From: Primulina eburnea
Lineage: Eukaryota > Streptophyta > Magnoliopsida > Lamiales > Gesneriaceae
NCBI RefSeq assembly: GCF_022965805.1
Contig: NC_133102.1
Location: 3,852,885 to 3,916,884 of the forward strand
DNA: 64,000 nt
Direction: 5' to 3'
Made by a program: the position numbers and the translations under genes. The notes under the pieces are model-generated. The model had not been told where the DNA came from. It did no database searches and worked only from the letters and a program-made list of their open reading frames with translations. Shown here piece after piece: positions 10,864 to 23,048 of the stretch (positions within the stretch are counted from its first letter, which is position 1; each line of letters starts with the position of its first letter).

Positions 10864-12167
10864 TAATCGGATTTATCAGTGATATAATTCAAAAATTAGA
10901 TTCTCGAATTAAAATTTGAGATTACTGTAATTATAATGTATTTTTATAACATAGTTTTATTGATTTAGTTTGTACGAAAGATTTCCTACCATATCCATCC
11001 TAATATATTTTTAACGATTAAAAGATGAGATGACGGTAATCTAAAAACAGAGTTTTGACACTCCAAACGACTTTATCTTGTGGATATAGTTCTTCACGGC
11101 CAAACCACACAAGTTTCATGTTTTCTTGGGTTCTCATTCACTTCACAACGGCCATAGGAGAGTCAAAGGTGTAGAACTTTCAACATGATTTTTTTTTTTT
11201 TTGCTTCCAATGTAAGATTAAGTACTAAAAAATGAGAACTAAATCCTACCTTATCTCAAGAAGAGGTCATTTCTTGGAAGAAAATCAGCAACACCGTTGG
11301 TTGGAAAGGTTGTCTTAATGAATGGAAATTAAGTAAAAAAATGAAGAAAAACTCGAAACGATAGCACCAAAGAGAATGCTTCTTTATAGTATTTGACTAA
11401 ATATAAAACTCTTTCGATTCACTTGTGGAATCTTGGCGGTCCGAAGCCTGCAATGATACCTACAACTTCTCTTAATTCAACTAAATCGCCATGTCAGTGC
11501 CACATAATATCAATTAATGTATTTAATGATTGGTTAAATTGGTAAAGTATATAAAATAATACATAATTTCATGCAATTGATCCCAAACTGGGAATGATCC
11601 TGATTCTAAATTGTAAATATAAGAACAATATTTTGTTGTAGGACATAATGTCAAATGTAGGATTACTGTGGTAATTGTTCTTCCGGAGTCAACAATATCA
11701 AGATTTATTAAACTATAAATCAAAATCTGAGAATATGACAATCTAATACCCTCAGCCCTCAGGGATATGCCAAATGATATCCAAGTATAGAACAAATGCT
11801 CGATTGTCACTTGTCAATCTTGTGGTTAATAGTATTCCAGTTGATGGCATGGAATTCAGAGAGAGAAGTCCCAGAAAGCAACAATAACATAGATAAAACA
11901 CAAACTGGTTATATATCATATATCCATGATCCCGAGCAACACAAATAGAAGAAAGTTGATCTTTGATGCACATTATTTAGCGCCAAAGTTTGACTCAAAC
12001 ACAAATAGAACAATGTTGATCTTTGATGCACGTTGTTTAGCGCCAAAGTTTGACTCAAACTTATAATTAATTCCTTCAATGCCCTCAAAGGCAAGACACA
12101 GAATAACATAAGAAAACAGGAAATTTCTACCTAGAGTCATTTGAATGGTCTACAAACATGGTGCACT
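10864..12167. other. Intergenic, no gene seen
   Basis: AT-rich sequence with only short chance frames. It holds a poly-T run near 11190 and the 60-bp tandem duplication at 11941-12060. The right end is probably the 3' UTR of the TMEM70-like gene. Confidence 0.5.
11941..12060. repeat. 60-bp tandem duplication
   Basis: The blocks 11941-12000 and 12001-12060 are direct copies that differ at four positions. They lie about 100-230 bp past the stop codon of the TMEM70-like gene, so they may fall in its 3' UTR. Confidence 0.93.
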
Positions 12168-14107
12168 TCACAAGTTCTTGAAGGCAGACCCATGAGCTTG
12201 CTTTTGAGGGGTCAGTTTTGCCAGTAATGCCTTATTGTGGCAGTGCTCCACATCAACAAAGTAGAGACTACCATTAGCCTTGAACGTCACAAAAGGCCTT
12301 TTTGTCTCTGCAGGTCGAATATCAGCAAACTTGATGGTTCTTGGTAAATGTGTTGCCAGCCATGATAGCATCTCCACCTCAAAGCTATCCGAACCAGGTT
12401 GCCATCTCAGTTTGTGGATGTAAGGGCTCACAAACCAGTGAAGGGCAGCAGTAGTAGAAGCACTAAGGAATATAACGGTAGATGCCACTGCCCCCTTTAG
12501 AATAACATTCATGCCAGGTGATGTCATGAAAGTGATGACGGGTCCTAATGAAACAGAGAGGCAGCATGTGGAAAGGGAGAGGAGCTTCACTTTCTTGATA
12601 GTGTTTGATATGGGACCATAATAGACTACACCTGTGTCCATTTCTTTATTTTCCTCTTCTTTCCTGTTCTGAGGTCCAATACTAATCTTGTTGGTGTCTT
12701 CAGACGTCGAAGCTCGAGATAACATTCGCTTGTAAACTTGGGTAAACTTCAAGACAGGGGTGGTGTCAATTTTGGAACCATATGTTTGTGGGCATGGACT
12801 AAACCTAGCAACTACATGAGAATAGATATTAGTCTCAATCAAAATCTAACAGCCAATATTAGTTTCAGGTAATTACAAATGAAACTGCCAGTGTGATTAT
12901 TGATCTCAAACCAATATTTGTTGCAACACAAGTTCATCACACGATAATTTGTCGCTATTTGCTGACCAGATATTTCAAAGGGAAGCTATTTAGAGTTTTA
13001 GACATCTTCTTATCAATCAACATCAGGATCAACCTCGATGATTGGTACCTGTTGAGTGTTGAGTCACCCATACCTGACACCCCACACAAACAGGGTTGCA
13101 GCCATTGAGTCGGGGAGGGAAAGATACAAATGTGTCTATTCAGACTGGATGAGTTAATCGATAAAGACAAAATAAGTTCCTTCCTTTTCCACAACTGCCG
13201 CAGAGAACACAATGAACTTTCGAAAACACCAATTAGGTGTGTGTGCAACTTGTATTTCTGCGTTGTTTAAAATAATGGTAAAATAAAGAATAATAGCATA
13301 AGAAAATCAAAGAAAATATTCAGAAATTAGATTTGATATCATTGAGACTAGCTATCATCGATATTATTTTGACTTAGATAGAACCGATCCCGTTTCATAT
13401 TTATTCCAAATGAATACCTATATAAAGGGGCGATTACAGCACTTAAAAAAGAGTAAATAATAAAATATTAGCGCTGTGCGCATTGTGTCGTGGAAATAGG
13501 TCTTCATGGTCACATTATGTAAATTTTGTGTTGTGTTGAGTGCTCTTTTTCACTATAATTTTACCCATCTAAAAGTCAACATGTGGTGAACACGTGAAAC
13601 CCTGATCTAGGTTGTTATATTTCTCAAATCACCTAAAAACTAAAACAAATAAACAAGCTGCTGTTCACGTGAACATAGATTTCAAGAAAAAGTTTCCTCT
13701 TGCAAAAAATTGAATCAGTAGAAATTCAAAAAAAAATTATTACGTATAACCAATTACCAAAATTCAAAGCGAGACCATTATATCACAAAGTGCACGACCG
13801 GACGCAGTAATTGCTTCAGTTTTTATCGGAAGTAGAATCATAAAGTCAGACATAATATAAATAACTTGCCCACCCAAGATATGCTACACTGAATTATTAG
13901 ATTTATATCATGATCAACCAATAAAATAAGCACGCATGAAGATATCGAATCCTCTGCAAACGCCACTTTGTATAGATCGCCAATATATGAAAATAATCAG
14001 AAAATGAAAATGTTTAAATGAAATTCACAACAGAAATGCATGAGATAACCTGAAGTCAATGTTCTTGCTTGAGATCGCGCAAAATGAAGGAGAGCACCTC
14101 TCGCCAT
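12168..14107 (-). CDS. TMEM70-like mitochondrial membrane protein
   Basis: Two exons on the minus strand: 14050-14107 (ATG at 14105-14107) and 12168-12811, giving 233 residues. The short first exon encodes MARGALLHFARSQARTLTS, an arginine-rich, acid-free mitochondrial presequence. The acceptor at 12812 is preceded by a CTAAT branch-point motif and reads straight on into VARFSPCPQ. The second exon has the family layout: VVYYGPISNTIKKVK, two hydrophobic segments (about residues 103-125 and 130-155), then a soluble C-terminal part. This matches the TMEM70/TMEM186/TMEM223 group. In animals TMEM70 aids assembly of ATP synthase and complex I in the inner membrane. The plant role is inferred. It is divergent from the taxilin locus, with 1.4 kb between the starts. 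Confidence 0.8.
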
Positions 14108-15539
14108 TTTTCTTCACCTCACAAAACTAAAACCCCAAAATGTTTGCAATCGTTGGGGTTTTACTTTTCAATTATTTATACCCACTCGATTTCATTTCCC
14201 TTTCTAAACCCTAATTCAAATTGCGTAAAAGATAAAAAATAATAATGATCTAATTTTTTTTAGAAAAATAAAAATATTCTAAAAATGTATAAGAACCATA
14301 CCATTCCGTATTTGTACTATAATTTTTATCATCAATTTAATTTATATTCAAATATAATATATATTTACATGAGAGTCATATAATAATTTTAAAAATTATA
14401 TAAAGACTAAACTATAATTTGAAATGTTGAAATAAAAAATAAAACAAAAAATGTAGTATCTATATCATATAAAGATAATTTTGGGAAAAATATGAGTATC
14501 CGTTTTTGTCTTTAGACTTGATAACAATAATAAATATATTTTTTTATATAAAATATACACCTATGATAATAAATATGACTAGAAAATGATTAAATATTTT
14601 TAACCTTAATTATTTTTATAATATCTGAAAGTGAAATTTTTACATGGCTATAAAAATTTACTCGTCCCGATTTCTATTATTAGTTTCGAGAAAAACTTGT
14701 GTGAGACGATCTCACGAGTCATATTTTGTGAGACAGATCTCTTATTTGGACCATCCATTAAAAAATATTACTTTTTATTGTGAATATCGGTAAAGTACAT
14801 AAGAGACTTACTATACCAATTTATAAAAAAAGAAAGTTGTTAAACAAATTCTTTTTACTATTGAAATAAATCCCGAGTTTCTTTGTGCAGCAAAAAAAAT
14901 CTATATATTAATGCATATTCGCATGTGTTTTGTGCTTATATTTTTAAAATTAGTGATAAACTAAATTGTAATTTTAAATATAAAAAAAAAAACAAAATAA
15001 GAAACAAAAATACAATATGCATATACATCAAAGCGACTTCTCAAAAAAATTTGGCGACACTTATTCCTTGAAGGTGTCAGTGCAGTTCTCTGCATTTCGA
15101 TCGGAATTCAACCATCCAAACCTTCCAGGTTCGTGAATTCTTCGTGTTTAGTGATGAATCAACTCATAATTGTGTGTTGAAAGGTGCCTGTGTGTGTCGT
15201 GTGGCGAACTGCTACAGTGTTCCGGCTCTTTTCCATGTGTTATTATGTTGTAAATTACGCAACTCAAAATGTTTTGAAACTTTCGTTTCACCAATGGCAT
15301 TTACTAGCTTGGATCTATGTTTTTTTTTATATTTAAAACTGGGGGTGGGGTGGGGAGACAAAGGGTCTTTAGGTGGGTGTTTGATGGTGGAACTGTACGT
15401 GGATAATCGAGTACTTGTAAGTGGGTAGGTTTTATGATTCATGACTTTATCCAGTTCAAATTTGAGGTAATGCTTGAATAAATATACGATTTTCAAGATT
15501 CCGACGACTATTTTTCTATTATGGAACTGTGTAGGTACA
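14108..15539. other. AT-rich divergent intergenic region
   Basis: This space separates the starts of the TMEM70-like gene and the taxilin pseudogene and should hold both former promoters. It includes one decayed Mutator-type MITE (14688-14813) and, near 15080-15135, a probable 5' UTR exon of the taxilin locus. No coding exon was seen. Confidence 0.5.
14688..14813 (+). mobile_element. Decayed copy of the TGTGAGAC Mutator-type MITE
   Basis: It begins GAGAAAAACTTGTGTGAGAC and keeps the ATCTCTTATTTGG and TATTGTGAATATCGGTA core of the family. It lacks much of the right half, including the second GTCTCAC motif. No clear 9-bp duplication remains. Confidence 0.8.
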
Positions 15540-18500
15540 ATGGAAAGCAAAGTGAACTCAGAAGTGAATCAGCTTCCTGAAGCTGACTCATTACCTGACG
15601 GATTTGTTGAATCCTCGCCTCCAGAACATCTGGAGGAGGAAGTGACTGATTATAAAGAGGAAAAATTATCGCAGCTTGATTCTCGGTCAGATGTAGTGGT
15701 AACTGATACTGGTGGCACTTCTTTCGTTGAATTTGATGACAATGTAGGGGATCAAAGAGATAAAGTAATTAGTGTGGCAGATCCATTGGAAGCCGAGGCA
15801 GCTCCTGGATATGAAAAACATGATAAAGAGAAAAGTGATTGTTTTTACATTATCACGAGGATTTAGTTTTTATGCATGCAGATTTAAGTGGTGTGGTTGA
15901 TTTTTTTGGTCAAATGGTTTGATGAGGAATAGAACCGAGTAAAATCACCATTGTTGTTGTAAATTGGGTTTCTTGATCATAAGCTTTAGAGTGTGTTTAT
16001 ATAGAGAGAACTATAAAAAATGGTGTTTGGTTGGAACAAAAGCACTCAAGAAAGACCCAAACTAGACATTCAGGCTTACAGGCTTCCACAGCAGCTGCTC
16101 ATTCAGTAGACAAAGCTTTTTGAAAAATCACTTTTTCATTCTTCTATCCAAAATAAAGTTTTTATTTTTTCCTTAATAAGACTTCGAAACCTTATGTCAG
16201 GTATTTCTTTATCCAAATTGACATTAGTACGTGTTGTTTTACCTGTCGATGCATGATAATTGGATCATGGAACAAGAAAACATGATGAACAGATGCAATT
16301 TTTCCGACTCAACATTTCCATCAATTGCTTGGTGGAAAGAAAAATTATAGAGGATCAAAGACCTGTTTATTGATAAAACTATGCTCCATTTGTTGACTGC
16401 AAATTTTTCTTTCACGTTCCCAGATTTAATTTAATTCTTTTATGGGTCGACTCCATTTGACCGATTTACCGTTGGTAAAACTAGCTGGAGACTACTCATG
16501 TGTTAAGACAACATTCAATATACCCAATACAAATACCCCATCACATTATCGAAATGCTAAAACCCTTTAATTTTCGAACTTCATTTGGTTTGATCTGCAA
16601 AATCCTTAAAGCACTACAGATGTTAACAGGCTATCGTCATCCAAATGGTCAATTATCTGCTACCACTCCTGCCATTAATTTTCAGAACTATGTGACATGG
16701 AATTTAGAATAGTTTATTTTTTAATGTTATTTTGATTCTCTGAGTTACTAACAATTCACAACACTTGATTTTGCAGCTTTTGACAAAGATATGGCTATTC
16801 AGGCAGTTCGTTTGGAAGATATTTCTTTGAGAGGAAGTGCTGAGGACAACAAAATGGTATTCAGTAATGCCAGTGGCAGTGTCTTAAAAATATTAATTGA
16901 TTTGTTATTGATATATAAATTGCCTCCTTTTACCCTGCTAAGTTTTCAAAAGTTTATACAGTTCATATAATTTTTCATGGGGAGCGAAAAAATGAATAAT
17001 CTTTATGCACTTTCTGTGCACTTCATTATTGGAAAGTCATCTATAGATTGAAAAGATTAACATTAAAATTTTTATGCAATACCTTTTGGTTTCAGTATTA
17101 GTTATTACTCTTGCACCTTTATTTTATGCCAGGAAGTCTCCGAAGTGAAGCATAAGAATGTAAAGCGTTCCGTTATATCAGAGAAAGAGTTTTGAAATTC
17201 ACTTTGAAGTATCAACAAGTCATTGTTGAAAGAGATTCTGGTACTCGATTATCTTTTTGACAAACAATCCCCTAATGTTAATATTCTCATCGATGTTTTC
17301 TGAAGGATTTGTAGATCCATGCTTTTGACTTCCATTTTTTCCTAGTTGTTTTTCCTTCAAAATTTTGTATATTTATGTTATTGAGCATGTTGAGTTCGTC
17401 TTAGATGCTTTGATGTGATGCCTATTTACTGTGTAATCTCGTTATGAGTGCATGCCAGAGGATCTCAATGTATTTACTTGATTCTTTTGACTATCATAAC
17501 CTCGCATATTTAACTGAAATGGACTGCTTTATATCGTCGTGACTCTCAGAGTCTTTCCTGTTATTTGCTAATCCATGGATTCCTCTCTTCTGCAGCAGTT
17601 GCTGTTAGAGATAAACTTGAGTCATCGTGTCGGGAGCTGCAACGGCAAAATAAAATGCTAATGGAATTGCCTTGTCTTGCATAATATGTCTGCTCCAGCT
17701 CATGCATTTTCCAGGCTTGTTGGTTTCATCTATACCCACTTTAGAATCCCAATTTCATTTAAAAGCCTCTTACTCTCTTTGTTTACGTGTGTGCTGTGAT
17801 TCAATTTGGATGTGAAGGAATGCTTGTCATTATATGTTGTATGCTGATTGCATCTCTTTAAGTTTTTCTTTTCTTATCAGGAGCTCTCTGTATTGTACTT
17901 GTCACTAAGTAAACTAGCGTAAACAATGTGTGTGTTGCGTATATGTAATGTATTTACTTGTTAAAATTACTTTTCTAATAAAATTTTAGTGATTTGTAAA
18001 AAAAATGTAATGGCAATTAAGATTATCTAATGGATTAGTGGGATGGAGGTTATGAGAAGTCGTAGGAAGTTTAAAAATATGTACAGAATTACAATATAAT
18101 CGATTTTAGTTATTTAATCTTTCATCTTTATTACCTTGAAGGCTTGTTTTGGAATGCCACTTAAATATACCAAATTCGGTTTTATAAGGCCCTCTTTCTT
18201 CGTTAAATAGTAAGAGATATTGTGGTTGAAGATGTGTCACTCTTCACAAACAGAATGAGAAAGGTTCGAAAAATTCATAGTTTGTTTTCCATCAATCTTG
18301 AGGTTTAATGCTCAACGTATCATTTTGTGCTTCAGAAACACCATTGCGGTTACTTGATTGCCACTTATTGTTTCTTCATTTAATATGGTGTGGTTATATT
18401 GATCTTCTCTGCCTCGTCATCGATAGTATTGGCTTGAAACAATGAGGGATTGCTCTACTTTTTCAGGATGAATGCAAACGAGTGTCCTCAGATGGTCAAA

Positions 18501-21500
18501 ATCTAAGAGTAGATCTGTCAAACAAGTTTCCAGATGCAATTAAGGTATACACAAACTCTTTCTAATATACTGTAAAGCTATGTCTGTCTTTGGTTTTATC
18601 TAGGGGTTAGGATCAGATGCAGCCCAATCTCTCATACCTTTCATTATGTAAAATTAACCCCTTTTCCATGTCAACCTTTATAGTTTGATATGATATGAAG
18701 TAAAAGGATTGGTTTCTTTTTACCAACATGTTAATTAGGTAGCATTTTGGTTGTCGTTGTCCATTGTCCACTGTGAACGACTCGTTTATTTAACTAGACT
18801 GTCAACTTTTTGTAGAATTTTTTAACTTGTTTGTTTCTTGCCCTCCCTTCCTCGCACTCCCTATATTTCCCTCTTTTTTTTGTGTATGTAATTTTTGGTT
18901 TTCCAGATTTTGGGTTATTCCGTGTTTTTATAGCTCTCATATTTAGTTGGCAACATGGTTCGTCCTCTTATTTGGTGATAGCTCTTTCCACATCATCATT
19001 ATTAGCTACTCACCAGATTGGATTTCCTTGTGATGAATCTAGGATGCTACTCCAAACCTATTTCAGGCTGCATCAAAACTTTTCTTTAAGCATGTTTTCT
19101 TGAATGTTGATCTGACTGTCTTGAGTAAGCTTGCAATCTTACCCTTTTAGCATCTAACAGGCCGATACTTCTCTCTGGAACTTTATCTCTTCATGCACAA
19201 AGGTCTCACACTGGATTATTGTTCATTTTACTTTTCTTTCATATTCATCTTTCTCCACTCTATCGCAGGAAGTAAGTAGTAAACTGGAGGAGCAAAAAGA
19301 TGAATGCCTATCTCAACTGAAAGAGAACGAGATGTAAGATTGAAGGTCATGGATATGATGGATAAAAAGAAGTTGTAAATATGCCTGCTTCTTCTTATCC
19401 TTTTAAGACCTTGCATAAATGAGCATATACTTGTTCTATGAAATGTTGTCATGCTCATGAAATTATGTCAAAATAGAATGTTTGATGTGTTGATTCCTGT
19501 TGGGTACATTGTTAGCAGAAAAGATGTTTGGTGACATATAACTATTTGAAGTGTTGTGTGTAACTAGATGAAAAGACGGTTAGAGTTCAATTGCTTGACA
19601 TTCTTACTTTGATTGGAACTTACTGCCTTTCCAGTTTCGTGCAAGTGCACATTATCCATGCTTCTGATGATTCCAGGTTTGTTAATATCTAAAATTGACT
19701 GAATCAATAAGTCATTTCAATCTTATTTTCATAATTACTAAGTCAGCCTTTCTCTGTGGAACCACCTTGGTCAAGATATAGAGCCAAATGATTAAAGCCA
19801 TTACTTCAACTATCTCTGGTTTTCCATTTGTCTTGATGTCCGCAACCATCTTGTTCCTGAGTTCCTGCTATGTGCAATAAATTTAAAGATTTAGGTTTCA
19901 TTGTGGATCAGGAATTATGTTGGAGAGATCGGTTCCATTATCTAGTTTCAGGGACCATCTGTCTGGATTCAATCTCGAGTTTCTTGCATATTTGTCCTGA
20001 TCATGTTATAATCGTTTTTTATGGTCACTGTGCGGATAAGAAATAAATAGATGTTTATTATTTAATGTACTCTGCGCGTTAATATTTTAAAATAATAAAT
20101 TACTGAGAACTGTTAAATTATGTTCCTGTCTTTCTGTGTGCTTTTTTTTTCTTGAAATTTTCAATTGTTTAAAATGGTTCGTGAAATTCTCCCAATTCAG
20201 GTTAAAGACCAAGTTAAAACAACTTGAGCAGCAACATGCACAGAAGGTAGTTACACTGCCACGTGTTTTATTTCTAGTAATAAGAATTTTTTTTCTTGTG
20301 TATTTACTAGTTTTATCCAAAAATTGAACGTTTCACATAACTTGGCTTTGCCAGTTGAAACAAAAAACACTCTAACTTCAGCTTGCCGATTTGAAACATC
20401 AGCAACAAGAAATGAAATTGAAACAGGAGCAGTCCCAGATGAAACTCTATGCAGAGCAAGTTGCACAATTGCTAGAAACTGAAAAGAATTTGAGGTTGCA
20501 GCTAACTGCTGACGGGGAAAAGTTACAACAATTCAGGTAGGACAATGTTTCTTTCACGAAACACCTTACAGGGTGATTCTTTTAATGATAAATCGGTAGT
20601 ATTTTCTTTTATAGACACACATTAAAGTTTCCCAATTATCTTTGCACAATGTTAAAGATCATTAAAGTTGAAGTTATTTTATGACTTCCTAGGTTTGATT
20701 GAGATAGACAATAACAATCATTTTCCCTTTGTTCTTGATGTACTGAGTTGACTTTCCAGAATTATATTTTATTTTGTTGTTGAAAGATAATGATAATAAG
20801 CATGGACCTATTTATCTGCCTGAATCCCTAATAATCTGAGATAGAACTGAAATCACCTCGAAAAGTTCTCCATTTTTCTTCAAACAGATGCTGTGCTGGC
20901 AGACATGGACCAAGTAGAATTTATGCATACACCAGGTTTCCTTGGAAGAAGACTTTGTAATATGATAAGTCTATCTCTCAAGCGCAAAATAACAGACTTA
21001 CTATTTGGATTTCCTGCAATGATTTGGCAGCGTAATGTTGTCCATAAACTAGTTCCAGGAGGATGAATTCCAGATTATTTCCTGCTAGAATCACCTATGT
21101 GTAACTAATTGAAATTATTTAAAACAAAGTTAAATGTAGATAGAGGATGAATTCCAGTTTATGTCCTAGTCCTGTTTTTCTTCTTTCATTTCAATTTTTT
21201 CTTTGTCTGACACAGCCAATTTATTCTTTAATTGTTTCCCAGGAAGCATTACTGAAAAGCAATGAGGTTTTGAAAGTTTTAAGCAAGAAATTGAGAGAGT
21301 ACGAAAGTGTTCCATGCTTAAATGTCAAAGATATATCACAACATTATGGATATTTCTTTTTCTTTGTAAAGCAAATTGTTGTCATCCTTGATGTTTCTGT
21401 TCTTGAACCAAGATGGCGAAATCGATGAAGGAACTTAAGAAGGAAAACACCTTTTTGAAGAGCGAATGCGAAAAATCAGACGTTACTCTTATAGAACTTG

Positions 21501-22066
21501 CAGATGAGGTATGTTTGATTTTAAAATCTCCTTGCAATGGACCTTTGTCAATTCCATGCCTTATTCCCTTATCATGTCTTTCTTCACATAATTGTTGTAG
21601 GAACAGTGTTTTGCCAGTTAATACAGGTACTTGGAAAATAACCTAGCAAATTCCCATGTTTGTAAAAGAGATCCATTGAAAGCCCAACTTCTGATGAAAT
21701 CGTTGGTAATATGAAGATAGTACTTCTTCAGTCTAACAGAATCATGACAATATATATCATTTTTACCTACCAAGCAATTGCAAACAAGTTGCATTTTATT
21801 TTCGCTAAGAATGTGGTGGTTTTATATCCGGCATTAGATATGACAAATTTTCATGCTTTCTGACATTAGCATTCATCAGGACTGCTGTCTTCAACTTGCG
21901 TAGGAAACATTAACATCCTATATTTATACAGCGGGAACGTTTGAAGAAACAGCTCGAAAAAACAAGAAATGAAAAGGAAAAACTTGAGTCCATATGCCGC
22001 TCACTTCAGGCAGAGAGGAAAGCAAATGCACTAGGAAGCAATAGCTTGGACTCAATACCAGATTAA
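15540..22066 (+). pseudogene. Taxilin-family gene, introns kept, disabled by several lesions
   Basis: Eleven exon-like blocks follow the plant alpha-taxilin order (Arabidopsis AT5G50840 type): 15540-15834, 16777-16856, 17133-17240, 17596-17663, 18467-18544, 19269-19333, 20201-20246, 20355-20536, 21243-21298, 21413-21508, 21932-22066. Taxilins are long coiled-coil proteins that bind syntaxins in vesicle traffic. Lesions visible: a base lost in a T run at 17190-17193, giving TGA after KEF; GA in place of the GT donor after 17663; a TAA (20373-20375) where the family has GAA; one base lost before the donor at 20536; and one base lost in a T run near 21270. About seven residues (ADQYALS in the family) are also missing at the 20201 exon. 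Kept introns argue against a processed copy, so this is a decayed duplicate. Confidence 0.85.
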
Positions 22067-23048
22067 ATCACACCATTGAAATATCTACTGCCTGTTATAC
22101 AATCAATTGTATAACAGTTTGTACTTTGGTGCAGTGATTGTATAATAGTATACTTTGGTCGGAGTCGAGGTACTGTCAAATAAAGTTCAAAATTTTTTTG
22201 TCGGCGTAACTGGGTGTCTTCATGCCTACTTTCAGCTGTGTCCACGATCATAAATAGCAGTAGTACTGCTGTCCATAATATATTCACATATTCTCTCAAG
22301 TTTCCTATTTGCTGAATAGCAGTAGTACTATGTTCTCCTACTCTTTAATGTCATGGTTTAGGGCGAGTTATTACAAAGTTGTGCATATTATTTTGATCAG
22401 CACTCCAGATTTTTAGTAGTATTTTACCTGTCATTTCAAATGTAAGTTTATTATTGTAAGAAAAGAAGTACTTTTAGTGGCCGTATGTAGTTTTCTGCTG
22501 ATTTCGATGATAGAGAATACCAAATGATGTTTTAGCGTCCTCTCTATATTTGATGAACAACTGCTGTGGCAGAGACTATTTTTCCATAAATCTTCAACCT
22601 CAGCCTCATCTCTCAAATAGGGGTGAATACAACAATTCCTTTCACTTGTCTGGTTGTGAAATATAGGCAGGTGGGATCCGATTTCTCGTACCGTCATGGT
22701 TAGAAACTTGGGAAAACTAAGTATTTTGCATTCGGTGAAATTGGCAGCGCCATTTGGTCCTTTAGGGAAACATCCAAACTCTCCCATTCAATGTTTGCCT
22801 TAAAAAGGTAGGAACAACTTACGTCAAAACAAGTTGACGCACAAATGACAAGCGTGCCCAGAGATATCTTCCCCCTCAAGTTTGTGACAGATTATTTCTG
22901 TATTTCCATTAACTAAATACAGTAAATACAAGGTTTCTGAGACATCACATCTAGAATTATAACATCAAACGGATGGATTCTGAATTGGTCCTAAAAAACT
23001 ATTTTACATTGCGGAAAAATAAGACATTTTACCGCTGAAGGGTTGCTA
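22067..23048. other. Space between convergent genes, no gene seen
   Basis: This region lies between the tail-to-tail taxilin pseudogene and the SANT gene. It probably holds 3' UTRs. No coding frame or repeat is supported. Confidence 0.5.

Noticed and set aside
12955..13248. 97-codon minus frame as a middle exon of the TMEM70-like gene
   Set aside because: Adding it breaks the frame. The direct join 14050 to 12811 keeps phase and gives a complete family-like protein.
15540..22066. Taxilin as a living gene with sequencing errors only
   Set aside because: A substitution to TAA and a lost GT donor are not homopolymer errors, and five lesions in one gene contrast with none in the long neighbouring models.
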